Assembly (NCBI GenBank): GCA_002794775.1
Contig: NBAY01000066.1
Span: forward strand, 124,001-188,000
DNA length: 64,000 nucleotides
Origin: Porodaedalea pini
Taxonomy: Eukaryota; Basidiomycota; Agaricomycetes; Hymenochaetales; Hymenochaetaceae
Direction: 5' to 3'
The position numbers were made by a program, and so were the translations under genes. Position 1 is the stretch's first letter. Every line of letters starts with the position of its first letter. The notes beneath the pieces were generated by a model. It was not told where the DNA came from, did not search any database, and saw only the letters and a list, made by a program, of their open reading frames with translations. This document shows, piece by piece, positions 56,793 to 64,000 of the stretch.

Positions 56793-57069
56793 ACCGGAAA
56801 AGTCATATTTGAATAGGGACTGCAGTGGTATCCGTGGGAGTGGGAATTTCAACCGCGGATTGAATAGAAAAACCGCGGTACCACTCAATCCGCGGTCGAA
56901 ATTCCCACACCCACGGATCGCTTAAACCTCTTGCGGATACCACTGCAGTCCCTATATTCGGACAATGAAACTTTGAGAGCAAAGAGGATTAACATTTGGA
57001 GTCCCAATGCACGTGATATATTATAGTCATATTTATCACCTTTCATTGTCTGAATACGACTTTTCTGGC
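56793..57069. repeat. Palindromic MITE-like element
   Basis: Nested inverted repeats: 22 bp at 56813-56834 (atagggactgcagtggtatc...) against 56934-56955; 23 bp at 56841-56863 (gggaatttcaaccgcgg...) against 56885-56907; and outer arms gaaaagtcatatttgaata (56797) against tgaatacgacttttc near 57052. The stretch can fold into one long hairpin and has no coding frame. Confidence 0.7.
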
Positions 57070-57399
57070 TGAAACAACACAAACACAACCCTCCCGATAT
57101 CCTTTTTTCACACAGCTAAATTCAATTATATTTATTGTCATCGAAGTGTCAATCAACTCCTTCCCTCCTAACTTGATCTCGCATCTTGGGCGAGGTAAGT
57201 ACAGTAGCAAAGCTCACAAACAAAAGACCAGTGGTTGAGTATGCGCGGGTCTCCAAGGACAATCGTACCTTGACTCTATCCAGGCACTCACTTCAATACA
57301 TAGGCTCCCAAGTTTCGTCTGCGCTTCCTTGGAGCTTCTCTTTGCGCATCAACAACCCGGCCCGTACCACGTAGTCGGGCGAGCTAGAAGACGAGTTTT

Positions 57400-58146
57400 G
57401 AGATCGTGGAAAGGAACCTCGTCAGGGGTAACCTCTGCTGCGGGCATTGACAGAGGGGATGAGAAATCGTGGTTGTAAAGGAACAAGGAGACAAAGACGT
57501 AGATGGTAACACCTCGGCGACAATTTGCCGCTCTACAAACCTTTAGCCTATACCAGGAAATGCGAACGGGGACATGGACACGAACTCAGCAGAAAGTACC
57601 AGTGCTGCGGGCGATGACCGGAGGAAGCAAGAAGGAGCTGAAGCGAACTGGCAAGTTGAATGCCAGTGCGCATCGGCCAACATGCATTCGCACCGTGCAT
57701 AAGAACAGGCTCGTAAGCATATTAGCATGATACCGGTTCGGTCTCCTCTCCTTCTCTTCTCTTCCCCCTTGTTTTTGCTTACTTACTCTTTCGCTCGATT
57801 TTTTCTCTATTCCAATTCTGATTCAGGCTACTGGATGTATGTAAGAGTGCTATATAGATTACGTCTGCCTTTCTATCGCGCCGTTCTGTGCTCTTTAGCT
57901 TTAGCTTTCACTTCGGACGCACACCGCTTTGTGCCTCCGGCAGACCTATAGGACTGGTTCTACCGAAGCCTGTGCAATCCAAGCTTACACGACCCACGAC
58001 AGTTCTACGATGAATCTCGTCCTAGTGTTGATGGGATAGGCTGAGCCGTCGAATGTGTAGAGAAGTGCATACGCACAGAAGAGGCACGCTTCCAAGCCAG
58101 CCTTGAGGGAGTCAATGTTGCTGGGATGTTTAAAGTATACCTCTTC
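57400..58146 (+). pseudogene. Partial copy of the BRCT gene, internally deleted and interrupted
   Basis: 57380-57680 aligns with about 53350-53680 of the BRCT gene (ggaaatgcgaacggggaca in both). The copy then jumps to the equivalent of 54262 (ttgtgtataagaac-like) and continues with intron sequence and the VVGIGWVVECVE segment near 58020-58100. About 180 bp of unrelated DNA is inserted between 57840 and 58010. An in-frame stop replaces the Trp region (ggctgagccg). The copy ends at 58146 where a TIR element begins. Confidence 0.7.
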
Positions 58147-58479
58147 CATCAGGAAGAACCTCCCAGATGGAAAACAGTGGAATTGCTAGAATCAGTTGGA
58201 ATTTCTGATTGATTCCGGCTGATTCCATTCCATCTAATTTTATAAGGACGTTCCGTATTCGACGTATTCCATTGTATTTCACCTATATTCTGGATCTTTC
58301 TCTGATATTCTCTTAGCATTCAAATCATTTCTTTGTGCATTCCGAAAGTTGTTCAATATAAACTATGCCATTCCTTATTCATTCCATACATGTCCATAGC
58401 TACTCGACACCTACTTGATAAACAGGTCATGGAGCACACCAGGAAAATCACTGTGAATCATGGCCATGATGCTGATCGT

Positions 58480-59401
58480 AGGTACGGCAGCCTCCAGCTC
58501 TGCGAGTGCTATTGGCGCCTTCACGCCCGTATCACGTCGCACAAAAAGTGTCTGCTTCATTTGGATGTCGACCGAGTTTGAAGTGAAGTGGATAAAAAGC
58601 CATTTGTAAGATCACATGCAAACCGAGGAATAAGGAACAACTGTATTTTCACGCCTTCTGTTCCAGGAGTGCAGTCGTCCTGTACATCTGCCTTTGCGTG
58701 GGTACCAGCTTTCCTGAGCACAGTGGTCGTATAACCCCTGCTTATTAGTACGCACGGTGATACTGCAGGGGACAATGATTGCTTAGATGCTCACGATGCG
58801 TGGTGGGAGAACAAGACCCTTGTTGCCGCCGTGAATCATGACCGTGATTCTGATCGTGCACGTGCCTCGGCCCCACGAGTTCTGCCATGCAAATAATTTG
58901 CCACCATTCGGACCTGTACCTTACGGATCATCCGGGTCTTTGACCGCAATGTTAAACATCTCTGGCTGCAAGAAGTTTTGGCCAAGGCAGTGCGACGTTG
59001 CAGCTTGGATGCCATGGCCAGTCGGAGAAATGAAGCCTTCCACGGTCGTTGTGTACAGACCACCCGTGAACTTCTTCTCGGACTTGACGCCGGGGATAAC
59101 GGGTACGGCAAGCAGTTCCTTGTACACGCAACGATATAAGTCAAGAATTTCCCGTAGTTCAAAGTGTCAGCCTCCTTCGTGAGATGCACAGTGTGGCCTT
59201 TTTGCAATAGGAATTTGAGCGTATGGAGGAACGGCTGGGAGCTCTTGAAGTCCCAGCACACAACACTGATCCACTGGTTGAGCTTGAGTAGTAAATCATG
59301 ATAGCTCTTGATTCATTCGGCATGGTAGTGATACAGGGTCGTTTCTGTGGTCGGACAGATTGCTATGGGCTCCTCAACCTCAGAGCTTCCTCTGAAGACG
59401 C
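58480..59401 (-). pseudogene. Prolyl-tRNA synthetase fragment (copy 3), split by an LTR element
   Basis: Minus-strand reading gives [51 protein letters not shown] and [19 protein letters not shown], in the normal ProRS order, then SVRRDTG-side sequence near 58560-58500. Unlike copies 1 and 2 it keeps VEGFI...[11 protein letters not shown] contiguous, so it may be closer to the first capture. Similarity resumes for about 25 bp after the LTR (60391-60420, acgcatatgttatgtcgag against 28032). It is broken by stops and frameshifts. Confidence 0.75.
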
Positions 59402-60390
59402 TGTGGAGATCCTGATGCCGCTGGCCTCAGAATCGGCTCTATTAGGTTTGACTTGACTCAGGACAGTCTTACAAGTATCCCTGACGCATTTCAGGACAGT
59501 TTCAGTGTTTGGCAGTATTAACTCAATGCATACAGCTTGGTTCTGCACCGGTGAGCCACTGAAGTCCGTTTTGGGTCACATCTGGTATTGTTCTGAGCCT
59601 CCCGAAGCCTAATTACTCATGTTCTTGAGTTACGGCTCCGAGTTCCGGCTATTTGGTGTTGTTTGGCTAGAGCCTCCGGTCTGTCTTTGTGTCCTTTGTA
59701 CGCCGCTCAGAGGCTCAACCCTCTGTTGGTTATTTAAACACTCATGTAAATGTCTCAAAAATACAAGTTTAGTTCCCCTGAGTCAGTCCCAGTCTTTAGT
59801 TCTCGTCTCCGTCGCCGTTCAGTGTCGTTCCGTCCGTTCCGTCTTGAGTCCCATTTTCGGCCAAATCTTGCTTTCGCTATATCGCCCTCAGTTCTTATCC
59901 GTTTCCCGAGCTCTCTTCAGATTCTTGATCTCGTCGAAAATCGCTTTCGAACACTGTCTTTTCTTGCACGATTCCGAGCCCACGTCGTAGAGCTACGAAA
60001 ATAGCTTTTGGTTCCGGGAGTTCCGTGTGTTCTGCCAGCCGCAACCAGTGCAACTGCTATATCTCCGTCAATTCTGCATCGCGTCTCGAGGTCTTTTCAG
60101 ATTCAGAATCGTCTCGACGAATAGTATCGATTCCTGTCTTCACTGGCGAGTTTCCGAGCCCGGGTTGTCAAGATCGTAGTTGCTCTTTGTTCTCCAACCG
60201 CATTTAGGCACGTTTTGCCGGTCGTCCTTTGTACTCGTGTCCTCGAGTCGACACCTAGCCCCGAGCATTCTATTACACTTCCCCACACTTCCTGACACTA
60301 TCCCCTCCATCAGACACATTAGAGTGAACCCCCAGTGGCCGAACTCAACCAGGTCCGAGTCTGCCTGTAGACCCGTACAGTCACCTTTCA
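59402..60390 (+). mobile_element. LTR-like element, copy 2
   Basis: A 989-bp copy with the same TGTGGAGATCC start and TTTCA end as at 5229-6216 and very high similarity. It is flanked by ACGC at 59398-59401 and 60391-60394, a second independent 4-bp target duplication. It is inserted into ProRS copy 3. Confidence 0.85.
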
Positions 60391-60437
60391 ACGCATATGT
60401 TATGTCGAGTTGGAAATCGAAAAAAAAACCAAACATG

Positions 60438-60540
60438 TATGCCCTGGTGACTTCAGGCTACCCCTAAAAGTAGGCTAATTCTTACACACAGATAATTAGC
60501 CTATTAGGGGTCAGGTTTGGGCGTACCCAATTTTCTGGGT
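60438..60540. repeat. Hairpin-forming inverted repeat
   Basis: acccctaaaagtaggctaat (from 60462) is inverted as attagcctattaggggt (from 60495), with a short AT-rich loop. Weaker pairing extends outward to gtatgccc and gggcgtac. This may be a small MITE. Confidence 0.5.
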
Positions 60541-61646
60541 GCGAAGTATGAGAAGCTCAAAAAGAATAGTTGATTGTATTTAAATATGCTCCAAGAAACA
60601 TATCCAGTCCTTAGTTTTGTGGGTGAGGGAAAAGTTCGGAATGGAGAGTGAAATGAGAGGTGATACAGTTCATGTTTCATGAAACTCAAAACAAATCCAA
60701 GAAACACAGAGCAGTTTTGCATGTATTTCCTCTCCCCCTTCAGAACTTTCCTCTAACTCTGAGATCTAGCACCTGATTACATTTATTGTAGTCATTAAAA
60801 GTATTAATATTTATTTTATAGAGCTTCCTGAGATTTGGAATAAAGCAACAACATGAATATATGCTTTCTCTGAACTTCTAAAAACCATGATTTTTGATGT
60901 TTTGCAATTCACCCAGCCCAACCACTGAGGCTGGAAACTTGTAAATTTACAGAAACATATACATATCCATTCTGGATATGCCCAATATTTTATGTGCCAT
61001 CAAAGTAAAAAATGGGAACAGGATATACAAAACACTCAGATTCAGGAGATCTCATGAAGTCACCTCCTTCTCTATTATGAAGTCAGTTCATGTCTGATTG
61101 GCTTGAAACCTTGCATACATACATAATGTAACACTTACTTCATGACAGAATAGGTGTCAGGCCTTTCAGAATATATTTTACTTTTATGTATGCTTCTGGA
61201 GGCCTGGTACTGCATGTCAAGATTACTGTTGTATTTATGACTCCATAAAAAAATGTGTTGAATGTGTGATTCTTGGATATGCTAGAGATACATACATAAT
61301 AAAACAATTCCATATTTTTTTGTATTTTTAAACGCGTCTGTAGAATTGTTTTGAGGCCAACAGCTGAGACTTTCGAGATGTCCAAAAGACTTAGAATGCT
61401 TTGATTGCTTGTTTAAGATGTGTTGATTGGCCAAATCAGGCAACACAACTAACATGTTGTCATTGTTCGTGTCATTTCATCTTCACCATCAACAACAAGC
61501 TCAGGTGTCCAACTAGCCACACACTCAAGGTAAGCACAAAAAAAAATCATAAAACTTATCTAAATATACTAATAATTACTTTTCAGCATTTTTTTTGCTT
61601 GCCTGAAGGGACAGAACACAATGAGCTCACCAAGACACCACCAGCC
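60541..61646. other. AT-rich, CpG-poor region
   Basis: No gene recognised. A possible splice-like CTCAAGGTAAGCAC at about 61526 and TTTTCAG at about 61587 lie just upstream of the S6 relic and could be remains of its leader. Confidence 0.35.
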
Positions 61647-62030
61647 ATGAAGTGTCAACATCACTGACCTGGTGATGGGCCAGCAAAAGATAATCAACAT
61701 CGACAATGAGCATTGTTACTGCATTTTCCATGGCAAGAAGATGTCCCAGGTGTCCCCAGCGACTTGCTCAGTGATGAGTTCAGAGGCTATGTCTTCTGCA
61801 TCTCTGGTGGAAACAATGAGCAGGACTTCCCAATAAAGCAGGGTGTACTCATTCCTAATTGCTTGCCTTCTCCTTTCTGCTGGTCACTCTTGCTACCATC
61901 TCTGCTGCACTGGTGAGAAAGTGCAAGCCAGTCCATGGCTGCATCATCGGTCACAATGTTGCTGTCCTCTCTCTCATCATTGTCAGGCAGGGAGGGACTA
62001 GTGACATCTACTGAAACCATCGAGCAGTTC
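61647..62030 (+). pseudogene. Ribosomal protein S6 (eS6) relic
   Basis: From ATG 61647, in shifting frames: [13 protein letters not shown], then [26 protein letters not shown], and KVQASPWLH-side sequence whose other frame reads VHGCIIGHNVAVLSLIIVRQ. This is the eS6 order for about 120 residues. Several frameshifts make it non-functional. No intron interrupts the matched part, so it could be a retrocopy. CpG is almost absent by eye and C-to-T type changes (CGx arginine codons lost) are common. Confidence 0.75.
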
Positions 62031-62639
62031 AACTTTCCTCACCCTGTTCACCTGGGATGCATTCCTCACCCCTTCCTTCTGCCCTCGCCAATGTTCCACA
62101 TGCCTCAACATTGATATCAGCCATTTTCCCATCTGCATTTCTCACTGTGCACTTTGGTGAATGTGATGCAACCATTGTGTCTGAGAAGGATCTTGTTCTA
62201 ATCAAAACATTCACAGTGACCTCTTCTCACACATCAACTCCACCTGTCCTTTGACACTCACAGATGCTCATCAATGCCCAGAGCCAGAGAGCCCACCACA
62301 GCAAATATGGCCACTGTTCATGCCCTGTGCCATCCCCACCCCCATCCGCATCAGCATTTGATATCATCATTGAGTGCCAGCTCGAACCACTCACCCTTCT
62401 GGCACGTGCACCACGCAACGTATGCCCTACCTCCACCTGCAAAATTGTCTTCTGCATCTGCTGCTGCCACAGCATCTACCTTGAGTTCTGTAAGCATCCC
62501 CCTTCTTTCCCCCTGATCTCTGATACTTGAGTGATGAGCAGCTGTTGATCAGTGTCTTTTTCTCTATCGTATTTTTTTCCTCTGACCGCACCAAAAACAT
62601 TTGACAAAAAAACAGACATTGGCAGTCCCACATGCACAC
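62031..62639. other. Region between S6 and cyclin relics
   Basis: CpG-poor, Pro/His/Ser-rich chance frames; nothing recognised. Confidence 0.3.
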
Positions 62640-62940
62640 CACTCGCACCACCCCATGCCAGCAGCACCCCCACCAGCAGTTGACACTTACTATGGGCATG
62701 AAGACACCAGCAAGCTCTGTGCATGCTTCATCAGCCATACCTTCAACTGTCCTGAGATCCTTCCTCCATCATCCTCCACCTCTTCCACATCATCCTTGAC
62801 CACAGTCATCTTGCCTGCCCCCCACTACTGCAATGGCAGGATCAAGAGGGGCACCAGTGATACCGAATATGCTTGTGCACTTTGTTGCATACATGCTGCA
62901 TCGCACTCACCTTGCTGTTCACACATGAGATGTAGTGTCC
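62640..62940 (+). pseudogene. Cyclin (Pho85/PCL-type, N-terminal region) relic
   Basis: One frame reads PAVDTYYGHEDTSKLCACFI followed by SHTFNCPEILPPSSS, resembling the start of the cyclin fold in PCL-like cyclins. Another frame reads FVAYMLHRTHLAVHT, the next helix region, before a stop. The sequence between is out of frame. CpG-poor like its surroundings. The family call rests on memory of the motif order and is moderate. Confidence 0.45.
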
Positions 62941-63120
62941 TGCAGTTGGTGCTCTGCTACATCAGGGTGGTGCAGGGGAAGGTGACGGGGTGAGCCAGAG
63001 TTGGATAAGAGGGAAGGTGAGGTGTCTCTCTCGTCAAAGGCAAATACCTCTTCAGACACATCCAACTCCTGCAGTCTTCCAACAGAACTGACATCAATGG
63101 ACCCCTCCGACAGATTGTGC

Positions 63121-63591
63121 TGTGGAGATCCCAATGCTGCTGGCCTTGGAATTGGCTCTATTAGGTTCAACTCGACTCAGGACAGCCTTACAAGTATCCC
63201 CGATGTGTCTCAGGATACTTTCAGTGTTTGGCTGGATTAACTTGACACATACAGCTGTTTTTGGTCAGGTCTGGTATTGTCCCGAGCCTCCCAAAGCTTA
63301 ATTGCTCATGTGCCTGAGTTCCGGCTCTGAGTTCCAGCTGTTTGGTATTGTTTGGCTAGAGCCTCCGGTCTGTCTTTGTGTCCTTTGTACGCTGCTCAGA
63401 GGCTCAACCCTCTGTCAGTTATTTAAACACTCATGTAAATGTCTCAAAAATACAAGTTCAGTTCCCCTGAGTCAGTCCCAGTCGTTAGTTCTCATTTCCA
63501 TCACCATTCAGTGTTGTTCCATCTGTTCTGTCTGTTCCATCTCAAGTCCAGTTTTCAGTCAAATCTTGCTTTTGCTATATCACCCTCAGTT
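63121..63591 (+). mobile_element. LTR-like element, copy 3 (truncated, CpG-decayed)
   Basis: Starts TGTGGAGATCC like the other copies and aligns with their first half (to the equivalent of about 5722), with small deletions. Nearly every CpG of copies 1 and 2 is TpG or CpA here (for example ccgtcgccgttcag became ccatcaccattcag). It stops exactly at the start of a MITE. Confidence 0.8.
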
Positions 63592-63775
63592 CTACTTGAG
63601 GTAGTGGGCCATTGGGATGGCAAGCTATGATTACTGTTTACTGAATAGTAAATAATTCACTAATGAGAATAATGTTTTAGTATAACTTTCAAGCTTTAGT
63701 CTTCTCATATAAAATGAAAGACACAGAAAACAGTAATCATAGCTTGCCATCCCAATGGCCCACTACCTCAAGTAG
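63592..63775. mobile_element. MITE with 48-bp terminal inverted repeats
   Basis: CTACTTGAGGTAGTGGGCC... at 63592-63639 is inverted as ...GGCCCACTACCTCAAGTAG at 63728-63775. The match is nearly perfect over 48 bp. The 184-bp element has an AT-rich centre and no coding frame. Confidence 0.8.
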
Positions 63776-63873
63776 TATAATTTGCAAGCTTTAGTCCTCT
63801 CATATAAAATGAAAGACACAGAAAACAGTAGTTGTAGCTTGCCATCCTAATGGCCCACTACCTCAAGTGCTAA
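63776..63873. repeat. Tandem copy of the MITE right half
   Basis: 63776-63873 repeats about 63676-63775 (caagctttagtc, then catataaaatgaaagacaca and cactacctcaagt) with a few substitutions. The element's right half is thus present twice in direct tandem. Confidence 0.8.
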
Positions 63874-64000
63874 TGTACTCCAAAATGATTTCTAACTTAT
63901 TGCATGAGGCACAAGAATGCCGTTTGTACAGAAACTCAATGCAAATATACTTACTAAAACACCGACAGCATTCAAAAACTGATTAAAATTTCTCCAAAAG
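63874..64000. other. AT-rich end of window
   Basis: Nothing recognised. Confidence 0.3.

Larger units (their letters stand above)
58147..60420. mobile_element. Left end of a Pack-type TIR element (copy 3)
   Basis: CATCAGGAAGAACCTCCC at 58147 is the family terminus with one change. A subterminal attcca/attctg-rich stretch (58190-58400) and a ProRS fragment in the same relative orientation as in the other two copies follow. The LTR copy at 59402-60390 has inserted into it. A recognisable right terminus was not found before 64000, so the element is truncated or rearranged; the end given is where ProRS similarity stops. Confidence 0.55.

Overview
The window looks like nuclear DNA of a mushroom-forming basidiomycete (Agaricomycetes). 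The signs are genes built from many short exons with introns of mostly 45-65 bp, a DExxD/NSE sesquiterpene synthase of the mushroom type, NACHT-WD40 (NLR-like) genes, FunK1/TKL-type kinase fragments, and a mosaic of transposons and gene relics. No rRNA or tRNA gene and no CRISPR array was recognised.

Layout. 0-1.4 kb: right end of a terminal-inverted-repeat (TIR) element carrying a scrambled prolyl-tRNA synthetase (ProRS) fragment, which cuts into a TKL kinase relic (1.4-2.3 kb). 2.4-9.7 kb: a near full-length LINE on the minus strand (zinc-knuckle ORF1; endonuclease-RT-RNase H ORF2) split by a 988-bp LTR-like insertion with a 4-bp target duplication; removing the insertion rejoins ORF2 in frame. 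10-10.7 kb: an unknown relic repeated in inverted orientation at 46.2-46.9 kb. 11.3-16.5 kb: an intact nine-exon C2-NACHT-WD40 gene (1583 aa, 14 WD repeats). 17-25.5 kb: a possible small membrane protein, a conserved Cys-rich gene of unknown function, a decayed unknown gene and a sesquiterpene synthase. 25.8-32.8 kb: debris of a second NLR and its downstream block, interrupted by a complete 5.9-kb TIR element (26528-32426) that contains ProRS and eIF4G fragments. 32.9-38.2 kb: a second C2-NACHT-WD40 gene with the same nine-exon structure and 14 WD repeats, but with a one-base deletion in the first WD repeat. 38.2-49 kb: repeated blocks, a FunK1-like fragment, a Ser/Thr-rich unknown gene and a third, badly decayed NLR tail. 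49.1-56.6 kb: ordinary genes (a small unknown protein, a 1398-aa BRCT protein, an NmrA-like reductase). 56.8-64 kb: palindromic MITEs, a broken BRCT copy cut by another TIR element with a third ProRS fragment, a second and a third LTR copy, and CpG-poor relics of ribosomal protein S6 and a cyclin.

Two processes dominate. The first is tandem and inverted duplication of an NLR locus together with its downstream sequence, leaving two large genes and at least two relics within 35 kb. The second is a TIR transposon family that has picked up genomic fragments of ProRS and eIF4G, introns included, and spread them to at least three places here. It resembles plant Pack-type elements and is the most unusual feature of the window. 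All gene models were spliced by eye from GT-AG sites and frame continuity; no database search was possible.
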